From positions 4,092,001 to 4,156,000 of the forward strand of contig NC_005027.1 of the NCBI RefSeq assembly GCF_000196115.1: a stretch of 64,000 bases of DNA. The letters run 5' to 3'. The position numbers and the translations under genes were made by a program. Shown piece after piece: positions 21,652 to 31,607 of this stretch (within the stretch, counting starts at the first letter, position 1; every line of letters begins with the position of its first letter). The notes under the pieces are model-generated. The model had not been told where the DNA came from, did not search any database, and worked only from the letters and a program-made list of their open reading frames with translations. This DNA comes from Rhodopirellula baltica SH 1. GTDB lineage: Bacteria; Planctomycetota; Planctomycetia; Pirellulales; Pirellulaceae.

Positions 21652-22290
21652 ATGAAACGCAGTTGTTTTCACCTTTTGATGGCCGCCGCGTTGGCAGTGG
21701 TTTCCGTTTCGGCCCATGCCCAAGACGAGGAACTCCCCAAGGCATCTCCTGCCAAAGCCGAACCGACCAAGGCAGCTCCGGTCCAGGATGCGGGTGTGTC
21801 TTCCAAGGCGCGGCCGCTCAGCGTAACGGTTGGGTTGGTCAACGATTCGAAAATCGAAGGCACGCTGACCGACACAACCCAGCTGCAAATGCAGACCTCC
21901 TTCGGCACCGCCAGCATCCCACTTTCCGAAGTTGCCGGCATCCGTTTTGCCTCCGCCAACGACGCAACGACCACCGTCGTGATGCTCAATGGCGATTCGA
22001 TCACCGGAGCGACGGACGTCAAACTCATCACGGTCGAAACCGAATGGGGCACCGCGTCGATCAATGGTCCCAGCATCGCCTCGCTGATGTTCGTTCCCGG
22101 CCTCAGCTGGAATCCCTCCGATGGCCTGAACGGAAAACGCTGGAACCTCAGCGACGTCCAAAAGAAGGATGCTCTTCCGCCTCCCTCAACGAATCCGCCG
22201 AACACCCCAAGCACTCGTCCATCTGGCGCACAACGCCCCGCGGCTGTCAGCTCGCCATCGTTCAATCAACCGTTCTTTCCGAACCGGTGA
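21652..22290 (+). CDS. Secreted protein of unknown function
   Basis: A 212-residue protein with a clear Sec signal peptide (MKRSCFHLLMAAALAVVSVSAHA, cleavage after AHA). A Lys/Pro/Ala-rich linker follows, then a beta-rich domain at about 55-150: VGLVNDSKIEGTLTD, LQMQTSFGTASIPLSEVAGIRFA and TVVMLNGDSITG, a pattern of repeated small beta strands that planctomycetes often have. The C-terminus is Pro/Ser/Asn-rich and unstructured. No catalytic residues are evident. It sits alone between mdh and hisC. Confidence 0.72.
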   Translation: MKRSCFHLLMAAALAVVSVSAHAQDEELPKASPAKAEPTKAAPVQDAGVSSKARPLSVTVGLVNDSKIEGTLTDTTQLQMQTSFGTASIPLSEVAGIRFASANDATTTVVMLNGDSITGATDVKLITVETEWGTASINGPSIASLMFVPGLSWNPSDGLNGKRWNLSDVQKKDALPPPSTNPPNTPSTRPSGAQRPAAVSSPSFNQPFFPNR

Positions 22291-22338
22291 ACCTCGAGGC
22301 CTCGTTCGCGGTCAATCAAACTCCACGACGTCCAACCC

Positions 22339-22374
22339 AACATCCCATTTCGGCTTCGCCCGGAATGGGATGTT
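22339..22374. terminator. Hairpin between secreted-protein gene and hisC
   Basis: Perfect 11-bp stem aacatcccatt (22339-22349) with aatgggatgtt (22364-22374), extended by GC pairs inside. There is no T run, so termination is not certain; it could also be a REP-type hairpin. Confidence 0.45.
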
Positions 22375-22440
22375 GTCGTGAAATGACTACAATGTTCGCT
22401 TATCGTCGGCCCTTCTGACATTCTTCTTCGAGTTGATTCG

Positions 22441-23529
22441 TTGCAATACCGTCCCGCGCTTTCCAAGATGAAACCGTACGTTCCGGGGGAACAACCTCCG
22501 CCGGGCAAATTCATCAAGCTCAACACGAACGAGAATCCCTACCCGCCTCCGGCTCCGGTCGTTTCCGCGATCCAATCCGCCGCGACCGGACCGCTGAATC
22601 GCTATCCCGACCCGATGGCAACTTCTTTCCGAAGAGCCGCCGCGAACGCTCTGGGATTGCCCGGACCGGAATGGGTTCTTGCCGGCAACGGCAGCGACGA
22701 AATCCTGACGCTGCTCGTTCGCGGTTTTGTGGGCGAGGGAGAATCGCTGCGTCTGCCTTACCCCAGCTACATCCTGTATCGAACTTTGGCTGACATCCAA
22801 GGTGCGAATTGGGAACAAGTTCCCTTCAACGATCCTTGGGAACTGCCGCAATCGTTTGGCGAAAATCGAGAGGATCTAAAACTGGTACTGCTCCCCAACC
22901 CGAACAGCCCCAGCGGAACGATCGTTTCCAAGCCTCAGATCGCTGAACTTTCCAATTCACTGAACTGCCCATTGGTCGTCGATGAAGCCTACGCGGACTT
23001 CGCCGAAGAAAACTGTCTCGACCTGGTTCAATCCGACGAAAACATCTTCGTCACTCGAACGCTCAGCAAGTCATACGGACTGGCTGGCATTCGCTTCGGC
23101 TTTTTGGTCGCACAGCCACATGTGATCGCTGAGCTGACGAAAATCAAGGACAGCTACAACTGTGATGCGATTTCGATCGCCGCCGCAACCGCTGCGATGG
23201 GCTGCCAAGAATGGCTGGCCGATGTCGTCGCCAAGATGAACGTCACCCGCGATCGAACGACCGATCGCTTGCGAGCACTCGGGTTCGACGTGACACCATC
23301 GCATGCAAATTTCGTGTGGTGCCGTCACCCCGAAGGAAAACACGCGGAAATTCACCAGTACCTCAAACAAAGCCAGATCCTGATCCGATACATGGACTTT
23401 CCGGATTGGGGCGACGGATTGCGGATCAGCGTCGGTACAGATGACCAAATCGATGCTTGCATGCTGATGATCGAACGTGCGATGCAGTCACTCAACATTT
23501 CCCTTCCCGCTCGAGCGGACTCAACATGA
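22441..23529 (+). CDS. hisC: Histidinol-phosphate aminotransferase
   Basis: PLP-dependent class I/II aminotransferase converting imidazole-acetol phosphate to histidinol phosphate in histidine synthesis. The family hallmarks are IKLNTNENPYPPP, RYPDP, GNGSDEIL, NPNSPSGT, VVDEAYADF (PLP-ring aspartate) and TLSKSYGLAGIRFG, where the Lys forms the Schiff base. At 362 residues the length is typical. The start is a TTG at 22441 because similarity (YRPALSKMKPYVPGEQP) begins there; the ATG at 22468 is an alternative. The stop overlaps hisB by 4 nt. Confidence 0.94.
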   Translation: MQYRPALSKMKPYVPGEQPPPGKFIKLNTNENPYPPPAPVVSAIQSAATGPLNRYPDPMATSFRRAAANALGLPGPEWVLAGNGSDEILTLLVRGFVGEGESLRLPYPSYILYRTLADIQGANWEQVPFNDPWELPQSFGENREDLKLVLLPNPNSPSGTIVSKPQIAELSNSLNCPLVVDEAYADFAEENCLDLVQSDENIFVTRTLSKSYGLAGIRFGFLVAQPHVIAELTKIKDSYNCDAISIAAATAAMGCQEWLADVVAKMNVTRDRTTDRLRALGFDVTPSHANFVWCRHPEGKHAEIHQYLKQSQILIRYMDFPDWGDGLRISVGTDDQIDACMLMIERAMQSLNISLPARADST

Positions 23530-24134
23530 CCTCTTCCAATTCTAACTCGTCACGTGAAGTCAGCCTCGAACGCAAAACCGGCGAGACGGATATCAAGCTG
23601 TCGGTCAACCTGGATGGCAGTGGCGCAGGTAAACGCGACTCGGGAATTGGATTCCTCGACCACATGCTGGACCTGCTGGCAAAGCATGCCCTGATTGACC
23701 TGACCGTGGAAGCCAAAGGCGACTTGCACGTCGACGATCACCACACGGCCGAAGACATCGGCATCGCTTTGGGCACTGCCGTCGATCGGGCTCTCGGTGA
23801 TCGCGCAGGTGTTCGTCGCTACGGTCACTTCACGTTGCCGATGGATGAGTGTCTGGTCACGTCGGCCGTCGACATGGGCGGACGCTATGCGTTTGAATAC
23901 AACGCTCCCATCGCGGCATCCAAGATCGGGACGTTCGATAGCGAACTGGTGGAACACTTTTGGCAATCGTTCGCCGTCAATGCAAAGTGCAATCTGCACG
24001 TTCTATTGCATCACGGCAGCAACGGGCACCACATCAGCGAATGCGTCTTCAAAGCCACCGCGAGGGCGATCCGCATGGCCGTTGAAAGCGATCCACGCAG
24101 TGATGCGATTCCAAGCACCAAAGGTGTGCTGTAG
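23526..24134 (+). CDS. hisB: Imidazoleglycerol-phosphate dehydratase
   Basis: Monofunctional HisB dehydratase (202 residues), which removes water from imidazole glycerol phosphate using two Mn ions. Signature metal motifs are visible: GIGFLDHMLD, DDHHTAEDIGIALG, EHFWQSFAVNAKCNLHV and GSNGHHISE. The start ATG overlaps the hisC stop (ATGA), so hisC-hisB are coupled. No other his genes are near, so the pathway is split around the chromosome. Confidence 0.95.
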   Translation: MTSSNSNSSREVSLERKTGETDIKLSVNLDGSGAGKRDSGIGFLDHMLDLLAKHALIDLTVEAKGDLHVDDHHTAEDIGIALGTAVDRALGDRAGVRRYGHFTLPMDECLVTSAVDMGGRYAFEYNAPIAASKIGTFDSELVEHFWQSFAVNAKCNLHVLLHHGSNGHHISECVFKATARAIRMAVESDPRSDAIPSTKGVL

Positions 24135-24229
24135 GTCATCGCCGCAAATCGCACGGCAGCAACAAGCTCGATGCGATGATCATTTCATTGCAATACATGC
24201 ATGAATGCTCCAACAGCTTGCTGCGTTGT

Positions 24230-24733
24230 TTATGAAGCTGCTTGAAGACGCTTCAGAACATGCTGGACCCATTGCCAACGCTCTGGATCAGCACAATGGA
24301 GTTGAATCTCGCGAGTCCCAGCATCGGGTGAGTCAGCGAGAATTTCGATCTGCATCCAAACCGCTTCGGGCGGCATCGCATCAGCAAAACGGTCCGCCCA
24401 TTCGACGACGGTCCATGCACCGGGCTCTTGGTAACACTCTTCCAATCCCAGCTCCCACCATTCGTCTTCATCACCAACGCGATACGCATCCACATGATGC
24501 AACGTGTGTTCTTCCGCGTGGTAGGTTCGAAGCAAAGTGAAGGTGGGACTGGTCACTTCGGACGAGTTCAGCCCCATGGCTCTGGCGAGCTCTTGTGTCC
24601 ATCGCGTCTTGCCAGCCCCAAGTGTTCCGGTAACGGCAAAGCAGACCGGGAACGCAATCGGCTCGCGAACAAAAGCGTCCGCGAGCCGAGCGAGTGTTTT
24701 CAAATCAACTTGGTCGAGTGTGACCAAATTCAA
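24230..24733 (-). CDS. tsaE: tRNA threonylcarbamoyladenosine biosynthesis ATPase TsaE
   Basis: TsaE (YjeE), the P-loop ATPase that works with TsaB and TsaD to make t6A at position 37 of ANN-decoding tRNAs. Walker A is GTLGAGKTRWTQ, followed by VTSPTFTLLRTY (switch region) and HHVDAYRV with the conserved aspartate; VVEWADRF is the Walker-B-like strand with the family EW motif. Length of 167 residues fits. It is convergent with hisB, with about 95 nt between. Confidence 0.92.
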   Translation of the reverse strand: MNLVTLDQVDLKTLARLADAFVREPIAFPVCFAVTGTLGAGKTRWTQELARAMGLNSSEVTSPTFTLLRTYHAEEHTLHHVDAYRVGDEDEWWELGLEECYQEPGAWTVVEWADRFADAMPPEAVWMQIEILADSPDAGTREIQLHCADPERWQWVQHVLKRLQAAS

Positions 24734-24765
24734 TCCTCAGGTTTCGATTCTGGTGAACCAGAAAC

Positions 24766-24984
24766 TCAGGGAGCTTCTGTTTCTGGAGTTTCTGCTTCGG
24801 GAGTTTCCGCAGTGCCGGTCACATTGTCCGAAGGCATTTCAGCTGCGCCGGTAGCGTTGTCGGTGACAACTGGAGCGGCGTCGGTGTCGACATCCACATC
24901 AGCTGGTGGAGCTGGCGGTGGGCAACCAACGGTCGTGGCCAGCAATGCAAGTGCGAATACGCAACGAAGAGTTTGTTGAATCAT
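24766..24984 (-). CDS. Small lipoprotein
   Basis: A 72-residue protein with a type II signal: MIQQTLRCVFALALLATTVGC, where the cysteine of the lipobox (TTVGC) at residue 21 would be lipidated. The mature part is only Pro, Asp, Glu, Ala and Thr, intrinsically disordered, with near repeats (ETPEAETPETEAP). It lies 32 nt upstream of tsaE on the same strand. Function unknown. Confidence 0.65.
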   Translation of the reverse strand: MIQQTLRCVFALALLATTVGCPPPAPPADVDVDTDAAPVVTDNATGAAEMPSDNVTGTAETPEAETPETEAP

Positions 24985-25362
24985 GGTGACTCGGGAAGGA
25001 AGAAGGTGGGACTACTTGATATCGATTCGGCAACCCGAATTCGGTTTCCAACCTCTAGATTAGCAAAACGTTCATAAAATGCACCCTGTCGTTGCAAGAA
25101 TCCATCGTAAGAGATGATTCGTGGCGATCAGCCAACCCTTGCAACCCGCCTAAACCTAATTTCCTACCCAAAATCATCGATGGATCCAGCTGTCACGACT
25201 GTTTTCTCAGTGCAAAACACCGTGTCCGTTCGGTCAATCAAAATCGGCTCGAGCCGCGCGGCGGCCGTCCAATCTGGTGGGATTTGCCCGATCCCCGGTC
25301 AGACGGCATCAATCGCAGGACGATACCACCACCGAAATCAGTCCATTCGCCGGGGTTTACCT
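24985..25362. other. Divergent intergenic region without a recognised gene
   Basis: About 378 nt between the divergently transcribed small lipoprotein and secreted-protein genes. A short AT-rich stretch lies near 25060-25080, plausible for promoters. An open frame at 25114 runs in phase into the secreted protein but has no signal-like start, so I do not include it. Confidence 0.35.
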
Positions 25363-25797
25363 ATGAAATCGACCGTCCCATTTCTGTTTGCTTTGTTGAT
25401 CGGTGCAACCTTGGCCCCAGCTGCTTCGGCACAGGGATTGGACGATCTCTTTTCGGCATCGCCGCAACGAGACACACCGCAACGGAACGCCGAGCGATTG
25501 GCATTGCCGCCAATGACGCCCGCGGTTGCTGATGCAGAATCCGATCCCGTGAACAGCCCATCGGATCGAAAACTCGTTCACGCACCTGGCTCGACTGCAG
25601 AACAAATGCCTTCGATGGCGATGCAGCTGCGTCAAGCTCGAGCTTTGGAAGCATCGCGTCAACGTCAAGCTCGCCTGGAAGCTTCCTACTGGGCAAGCAA
25701 CCCGAATCTGCGTCCAGCTTGGGACAGCAACTTCGGCCAAAACCAATACCGCAATCGAATCATTTACTACGTTCCGGCGTACTATCACAATCGCTGA
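25363..25797 (+). CDS. Small secreted protein
   Basis: A 144-residue protein starting at the ATG at 25363 with a Sec signal peptide (MKSTVPFLFALLIGATLAPAASA, cleavage after ASA). The mature part is Gln/Arg/Ala-rich, with a predicted helix near RQARALEASRQRQARLEASYW and a Tyr/Asn-rich C-terminus (NRIIYYVPAYYHNR). No domain recognised. The C-terminal aromatic cluster is seen in envelope-associated planctomycete proteins, but that is only an impression. Confidence 0.65.
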   Translation: MKSTVPFLFALLIGATLAPAASAQGLDDLFSASPQRDTPQRNAERLALPPMTPAVADAESDPVNSPSDRKLVHAPGSTAEQMPSMAMQLRQARALEASRQRQARLEASYWASNPNLRPAWDSNFGQNQYRNRIIYYVPAYYHNR

Positions 25798-25945
25798 TTG
25801 CGAGAGCAGACGAGCCATTTGACTTCGCGGACGTTGAATGAATGCCCGCCGAAGCGAACGGGCTCAACGAGAACTGGACGGGCGATTAATATAGATACAC
25901 CCGTTCCAGCTCATCGAGGCCAGCTCACCGAGGCTCTCTGCCGTT

Positions 25946-27253
25946 TTGAATCCGCCTCGCCCAACATTGATCCCCCTGATCGGGTTCACCTTCTTGACCT
26001 CGGCAACCTATTCGGTTGCCAGAGCGTTGGGTGTCAGCCTGTTCATCGCGCGGATGGGATCCGATGCGTTGCCGGTCGCACTTGCAGCATCCGCTGTCAC
26101 CGTGATTGCTGTCTCCGCCCTCACTCATTTGGTCAACCAACGCTTCCCGGCTCGCTACAGCGTCTTCGGCAGCTGGATTGGTTTGGCGTCCATCACCGCG
26201 TGGTTGACCGCGATGATTTCGGTCGAGCATCACTCGATTGTGTTGCTGGGTGCTTTGTACGTGATCGCGGAGGTGAGGGGCTGCGTCAACACGATCTACG
26301 CCACAACGCTGGTCAACAATGCGTTTGCTTCGTCAACTTCCAAACGGCCGTTTGTGCTGGTGGCCGCCGGTGCTCCGATCGCCGGAATCGCGATGGGAGC
26401 GGCGATGGGATTCGGAGCCTCCACACTTGAAGACACAACGTGGCTGAAGATCATCATCGGGTTGGACGCTGCAACAATTGTTTTGCTGCGATGGCTCCCA
26501 AAGACCCCTGCGATGAAAGCCCCATCGGAGATCGATCCGCACTCTCAAATCAATCAAACAAAGCAAATTGATCAAAACGGGATTCGCTCGATCAGACACA
26601 TCCCGTCCAGCCCATCAGCTTATCGCTACCGATACGGTTTGGTCAGCTTGATCGCATTCAACGTTGTCGCAGTCACGATGGTCGACTATCAATGGAAAGT
26701 CATCGCCGGCGATCACTTGCTCGCCGAAGCACAACTACTGACTTACTTTGCCGGATTCTATGCCATCAACGACATTTTGATTGTCTTGGTGCAGTTCACC
26801 GTCGCGACCAAACTGCTCGACCGATTCGGTATTGGAATGCCGCTTTGTGCCTACCCGCTGCTACTCAGCGTCCTCGGTCTCATTGCGTTGATCAATCAAT
26901 CCCAGGCAGTTTTGATTCTGCTGTTCACACTTGGACAGGGACTGACTGTGCTGAAGCGTTCGCTGTATGACCCAGGCATGACCTCGGCCTATGCGATTCT
27001 GCCGCAGAGCATTCGCAATGAAACCATCTTGCTGATCAAGGGCGTGGTCAAACCAGTGATCGAAGCAGCGGTGGCGATCGGATTGCTGTTGCTCGCTTCC
27101 CGAATGACATCGAATCAGATCACATCGACCTGGCTGGCGGCATTGATCCCTTGGTTTTTGCTTTCGAGTTGGGTCTCAAGCACCTACGAGAAATGGTCGC
27201 CGACTCGCACTGAAAACGAACCTTCCTCCGGACTCAAACTTTCCGAACCGTGA
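25946..27253 (+). CDS. 12-TM transporter, MFS or nucleotide-translocase-like
   Basis: A 435-residue multi-pass membrane protein with about 12 hydrophobic segments and a charged hydrophilic loop in the middle (about 190-225: KAPSEIDPHSQINQTKQ), the layout of major facilitator proteins. The loop is followed by VTMVDYQWKVIAGD, which recalls the DxQxK motif of ATP/ADP (NTT) translocase-like proteins, so that family is possible. Substrate unknown. The 3' end overlaps the convergent nfeD-type gene by 20 nt. Confidence 0.65.
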   Translation: MNPPRPTLIPLIGFTFLTSATYSVARALGVSLFIARMGSDALPVALAASAVTVIAVSALTHLVNQRFPARYSVFGSWIGLASITAWLTAMISVEHHSIVLLGALYVIAEVRGCVNTIYATTLVNNAFASSTSKRPFVLVAAGAPIAGIAMGAAMGFGASTLEDTTWLKIIIGLDAATIVLLRWLPKTPAMKAPSEIDPHSQINQTKQIDQNGIRSIRHIPSSPSAYRYRYGLVSLIAFNVVAVTMVDYQWKVIAGDHLLAEAQLLTYFAGFYAINDILIVLVQFTVATKLLDRFGIGMPLCAYPLLLSVLGLIALINQSQAVLILLFTLGQGLTVLKRSLYDPGMTSAYAILPQSIRNETILLIKGVVKPVIEAAVAIGLLLLASRMTSNQITSTWLAALIPWFLLSSWVSSTYEKWSPTRTENEPSSGLKLSEP

Positions 27254-28775
27254 CTCGGGCTCCTTGCTTGCCGACCACGCGAACCTCGGTTCCCGGATCG
27301 ATGTAGTCTCCCTCGGTGACGACATCGACAGCATCATCGCCGAACTGCACCTTGCCGCTCGGTCGCAGAGGTGACATCGCCGATCCCGTATCACCGACTT
27401 CAACTCGCTGCCATGCCGGTCCGCTGACAAGCGTCGCGCTGGCACCACCATCGGCGGCCACCATGACTTGTGGGCGCAAGGTCAATCGGCTCAAACCGGG
27501 TATGTCCCCGAGATACTTCGCCATGACGGCCAAACAAACCAAAAATCCGAGGAACGCTCCCATCACCGTCATCATGTCGGTCGCCAGCGAGGTCCACTGG
27601 ATTTCGTTTTCAGGCAATGCAAATCGTCGTGAGGCCATCACCAATGCGCCCAGCGACAGTGCCAATCCACTGATCCCGGCAACGCCGAAACCGGGGATCA
27701 CAAAGACCTCTGCCGCGATGAAAAGAATCCCCATCAGAAACAAAACCACTTCCAACCATCCCGATGTCCCTCCCAGGAAACGGGCCCAGAAGAACAACCC
27801 AAAACACAGCACACTGGTCAAACCACCAATGCCAATGCCCGGCGCAGACAACTCAATCGCGAGTGCAACCAACCCAATCAACAGCAGCAAGAACGTGACA
27901 AACTGACTGTTGAGCAAGAACACCAACGTGTCCGTCCAACTTCGCTCCATCTCGACAATTGGCTCTTGTAGATTCAGCACCTTCGCCAAGTCATCTCGGC
28001 TCTCGATGGTTTGATCAACCATCCCCAGTTCGACTCCTCGTCGACCGTTGACCGTGAAGAACATCTCTTTGCCAGCCTCACGGATAGGTGGGCTCAGTTC
28101 CCATTGATCGGCATCCTCTCGTGACGCCAAGTCCTTGTCGGACAGATAACGCTTCTCGCCCGATTCTTTGTTGGTCGCCTGGTAAACAACCATGTCCTTG
28201 TCCGTCATCTTCTCCGCCAAAGCGAGCGGGCGTCCAGTGGCTTCGGCTGTGTCGCGAACTTTTTGAGCTAACACACTGCGACTCTTCGCCGGTGTGTATC
28301 GAAACGCCCCGTCTTCTCCCATGACGATTTCACCCGCGTCACCCATCCGCGCATCAGGTCGCATCAAAATTGTGTCGGTTGACAACGCAAGCAAAGCGGC
28401 ACCGCTGATGGCATCCTTTTCGATATAAGCCACCGTTTCGACATCCTTGGCCTCCAACACCATGTCCATCAACTCAAAGGTCACCGAGGTAAACCCACCC
28501 GGCGATTGAATATCAAGGATGATCACATCGGCGTCTGACTCAACGGCGGCTTCGAACTTGCGTTTCAACAACGCACCGCTCAATGGATTGATGTCCTCTT
28601 TGAACTCAATCAGCACGCCACGACGCTTTCCTGATCCAACATCCGACTGCGCAATTGCCGGCACGCACTGAGTGAATGCGACCGCCACCACAACGAAGGC
28701 GAATACCGACCTCATCATTGCGATCGGATCAGTGCCGGAGGCCCCGAGCATTGCGTTTGATTTCGTTGTGGTCAT
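27234..28775 (-). CDS. NfeD-like membrane serine protease (ClpP-NfeD fusion)
   Basis: Long-form NfeD protein, about 513 residues. After an N-terminal signal-like helix comes a ClpP-class domain (VLIEFKEDINPLSGALLKRKFE, DVIILDIQSPGG, and AISGAALLAL where the Ser is the likely nucleophile). Next are four or five membrane helices around 290-430 (QFVTFLLLLIGLVALAIELS onward) and a C-terminal OB-fold NfeD domain (SGKVQFGDDAVDVVTEG, VRVVGKQGARVTV). Family members degrade membrane proteins or work with stomatins; no stomatin gene is adjacent. I start at the ATG at 28775; the frame is open to 28808. It follows trkH with 4 nt between. Confidence 0.88.
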   Translation of the reverse strand: MTTTKSNAMLGASGTDPIAMMRSVFAFVVVAVAFTQCVPAIAQSDVGSGKRRGVLIEFKEDINPLSGALLKRKFEAAVESDADVIILDIQSPGGFTSVTFELMDMVLEAKDVETVAYIEKDAISGAALLALSTDTILMRPDARMGDAGEIVMGEDGAFRYTPAKSRSVLAQKVRDTAEATGRPLALAEKMTDKDMVVYQATNKESGEKRYLSDKDLASREDADQWELSPPIREAGKEMFFTVNGRRGVELGMVDQTIESRDDLAKVLNLQEPIVEMERSWTDTLVFLLNSQFVTFLLLLIGLVALAIELSAPGIGIGGLTSVLCFGLFFWARFLGGTSGWLEVVLFLMGILFIAAEVFVIPGFGVAGISGLALSLGALVMASRRFALPENEIQWTSLATDMMTVMGAFLGFLVCLAVMAKYLGDIPGLSRLTLRPQVMVAADGGASATLVSGPAWQRVEVGDTGSAMSPLRPSGKVQFGDDAVDVVTEGDYIDPGTEVRVVGKQGARVTVRKV

Positions 28776-28779
28776 CGTC

Positions 28780-30597
28780 TCACACCCTTCGCCAAAACGA
28801 CGGAACAAATAGCAATAGCACGCTGAAGATTTCGACTCGTCCCAACATCATCAGCCATACAAACAACAACTTGGCACCTTGGCTGAACCCCGCGTAGTTC
28901 CGCGTGGCACCCACGACACCTAAACCAGGTCCGATGTTGTTCAACGTTGCCGCGACGGCGCTCGCGGAGTCGAGCAACTTCTCGTCCAAAGTACCGTGCA
29001 ACAACTTCTTGCCGGCCTGGGAATGATCCACCACCACGATATCCTCGCCCGATTTCCCCGCCTTGGCAGATTCCTCGATCACTTCTTCGGGCGGCGTGTC
29101 AGTCATCACGACACCCCACGTGGAGTTGGGTTCAAACGTGATCAACGCCAACCAAGACATCACGAAAATGGCCAACACCATGCAAAAATACAACAAGATA
29201 TTGTGGGCCAATTGAGGGTCATCGACCGCAACACCGCTCACCCTCAATGGCCGAACAACACGCGGACGGTGGGCGCGCTCAATTTCCAATCTCAGGATTT
29301 TGTAGAACAAAACGTGACGAATGACCTTCATTCCCCCGCCGGTGCTCCCAGCACAACCGCCGACGAACATCAACAACAACAGAATCCCGCGGCCAAAGTT
29401 GTTCCACTCGTCGAAGTCAGCCGTCCCGTAACCGGTCGTCGTGATGACCGACACCACTTGGAACAATCCATTTTGAACGCCTTTCGCGAGCGTCCCAAAC
29501 CCCTCGTCTTCCGCACGCAATCCGAATATCACAACGCCCAATGTGACCACCGCGATCACCAAGCCGTACGTTCGAAATTCGACATCCTGAAACAATCGGC
29601 GGGCGGCCGTCAGCGGTCGCCGCGGAATGTCCAACAACATCAGATACAGCAGCGTGAAGTTAGTCCCTGCCAGGATCATGAACAGCACAGTCGTGTATTC
29701 GATCAACGGGCTGTCGAATCCACCCAGTGATCGGTTGTATGTACTGAAACCGCCGGTCGCCATCGTCCCAAAGGCATGACAGAGCGCATCGAACGAACTC
29801 ATCCCTTCAAACATGTAGATGAACGTCAACAACATGTTCAACCCAACGTAGATCGCAGCAAACACCAATGCGGTGTGCTGCATTCGAGGCATGCTGCCAT
29901 CTTTCGTGGGACCGGGCATTTCAGCTCGCATCATCGCTTTGCCAGCCGAGCCTTGTCCCAGGATCGCCACAAACAAAACGACGATCCCCAACCCTCCCAA
30001 AAAGTGCGTCCAGGACCGCCAGAACAAAATGCAGTGCGGGACCAATTCGGGCGTTTCCAAATCGGTCAGCACCGTCGCGCCCGTCGTGCTGAAACCAGAC
30101 TGCGATTCAAACATCGCTTCGATGAACGTGATCGGAGAGCCCTCCGCGATCATCGTGCCGCTCAAGTAATAGGGCAGGGCCCCCAGCACCGTGGCACTGA
30201 CCCACGAAAGCCCAACGATCGCCATCGCCTCTTTCTGATACAGCTCGCCTCCTCCACGATGACCGCGGCCGAGAAACCGGAAGAAAGCTCCGACGAAGAA
30301 GCAAATCGCCATGCTCGCCAGCAATCCGCTCGCCGCTGCGGATTCAAATTCCGTCGCGGGAGGCAAATGCGTTCGGTCGGCAACGCTTGGAAATGCAAAT
30401 GGCAAGCTGAACGCCATCGATCCGCCAATCAACAGGCAGATCGTTCCCAAAAAACGAAACAACAAAGGGAAATTCAACGACGACGCCTTCTCGACGAGTT
30501 GTGAAACGGTGGCGATGGCAGCGGTCGACAAGTGACCTGATTCATTGCCGACCGCGGCAATTCCGACCTTGTTACCCAACCACCCGTTTCTTGGCAA
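28780..30597 (-). CDS. trkH: Trk-type potassium uptake protein TrkH
   Basis: K+ translocating subunit of a Trk/Ktr system, 605 residues with about ten membrane helices. The four selectivity-filter loops are visible: [27 protein letters not shown] and [26 protein letters not shown] precedes the last pore repeat and is characteristic. Between repeats 3 and 4 there is an extra hydrophilic stretch of about 70 residues ([21 protein letters not shown] to [13 protein letters not shown]), larger than usual. The NAD-binding partner TrkA is not in the window. It is transcribed with the NfeD-type gene. Confidence 0.9.
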   Translation of the reverse strand: MPRNGWLGNKVGIAAVGNESGHLSTAAIATVSQLVEKASSLNFPLLFRFLGTICLLIGGSMAFSLPFAFPSVADRTHLPPATEFESAAASGLLASMAICFFVGAFFRFLGRGHRGGGELYQKEAMAIVGLSWVSATVLGALPYYLSGTMIAEGSPITFIEAMFESQSGFSTTGATVLTDLETPELVPHCILFWRSWTHFLGGLGIVVLFVAILGQGSAGKAMMRAEMPGPTKDGSMPRMQHTALVFAAIYVGLNMLLTFIYMFEGMSSFDALCHAFGTMATGGFSTYNRSLGGFDSPLIEYTTVLFMILAGTNFTLLYLMLLDIPRRPLTAARRLFQDVEFRTYGLVIAVVTLGVVIFGLRAEDEGFGTLAKGVQNGLFQVVSVITTTGYGTADFDEWNNFGRGILLLLMFVGGCAGSTGGGMKVIRHVLFYKILRLEIERAHRPRVVRPLRVSGVAVDDPQLAHNILLYFCMVLAIFVMSWLALITFEPNSTWGVVMTDTPPEEVIEESAKAGKSGEDIVVVDHSQAGKKLLHGTLDEKLLDSASAVAATLNNIGPGLGVVGATRNYAGFSQGAKLLFVWLMMLGRVEIFSVLLLFVPSFWRRV

Positions 30598-30658
30598 CTC
30601 ACGACGATTGGCGGATCGCCCCGGTTATCAAATCGTTCGAGGCGGTATTCTCGGCTTT

Positions 30659-31339
30659 TCAACTGTCGGCGGGCGTTTGCCCAAGAATCACATCGAACTG
30701 ACAGGCGAATTCGCCGATCTTCGATTCTTTCATCGGCTTGAAATCTGCCACCAACAATTCACGTTTGGCAGGATCCGTCACTCGCCGAAACACACCATCT
30801 CGTTTGTTGCCTTCGTGACCACGAATCAGCAACTGGGTCGTCAGCAGATCTTTGTCACCCTGTTTGACTTTGATGTGAATGTGTGGAGCGGGCCGACCAG
30901 GGTAGGGCACCGGCTTGATCGTTCGAAAGCGATACCCACCGTCGCTGGCGGTTTCAAATCGTCCAAAGCCCTGGAAGTTCTTGTCCTGCTGATCTTTCTT
31001 TCCATCGCTGTCACGCGAATGCAGATAGACCGCGTTGGCATCGCACTGCCAAATTTCGATGGTCGCATTGCGAACCGGCGATCCCGCCGCGGTCAACACG
31101 CGACCGGTCAAGTGAGTTACATCGCCAACGGCCGGTGTTGTGTGATCGCCGATGACAATCAGATCGTTGTCTTGGTCCAGCGGCAATCGATCTGGATAGA
31201 ACGGCCCTTCAGTCAGTGGCGGTGTCGGCTTCAGCAACTCTTCTGCAAACAAACCTGGCGTCGTCCACATCGCCGCACCACCAATCGCCATGGCCGATCG
31301 ACTCGCGAACCATCGTCGTGACATCATCTTCGTTTTCAT
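30659..31339 (-). CDS. Exported intradiol ring-cleavage dioxygenase
   Basis: A 226-residue protein of the intradiol dioxygenase family (protocatechuate 3,4-dioxygenase type), which cleaves catechols with non-haem Fe(III). Expected ligands are present: Tyr in NAVYLHS, Tyr in PVPYPGRP, and two His in APHIHIKV. The carboxypeptidase-like fold start is seen in VTHLTGRVLTAAGSPVRNATIEIWQCD. The N-terminus (MSRRWFASRSAMAIGGAA) has a twin-arginine-like motif, suggesting Tat export. I start at the ATG at 31339; upstream frame to 31558 has no family similarity. Substrate unknown. Confidence 0.87.
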   Translation of the reverse strand: MKTKMMSRRWFASRSAMAIGGAAMWTTPGLFAEELLKPTPPLTEGPFYPDRLPLDQDNDLIVIGDHTTPAVGDVTHLTGRVLTAAGSPVRNATIEIWQCDANAVYLHSRDSDGKKDQQDKNFQGFGRFETASDGGYRFRTIKPVPYPGRPAPHIHIKVKQGDKDLLTTQLLIRGHEGNKRDGVFRRVTDPAKRELLVADFKPMKESKIGEFACQFDVILGQTPADS

Positions 31340-31607
31340 CAGAATCACCTGAACGGACTTCGAACAACACTGAAATAGCCAATCCCGCATTGTAACGCTT
31401 CTCACGCCAGTCTCGCAGAACCAATCCAGGCCACCCATTTGGACAGCTACCCAGCACCACATTCGCGGCTTGTAGTGATTGCAACGACGAAACAGTCGGC
31501 ATGCGTCGCCTGGTTTGCCCCACCGTGAAAAAGCGTTTGGAAGACCCGAGATTGTCACCTAGATGTTGTTGTGATTTTGGGGCAACTCTTCCATACGGGA
31601 AAACAAC

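Noticed and set aside
22339-22374. Treating the hairpin as a riboswitch or his leader
   Set aside because: No T run, no leader peptide rich in His and no T-box motifs upstream of hisC.
28996-30504. Two long plus-strand open frames opposite trkH
   Set aside because: They are Arg/His/Gln-rich shadow frames of a highly conserved gene; no domain is recognisable.
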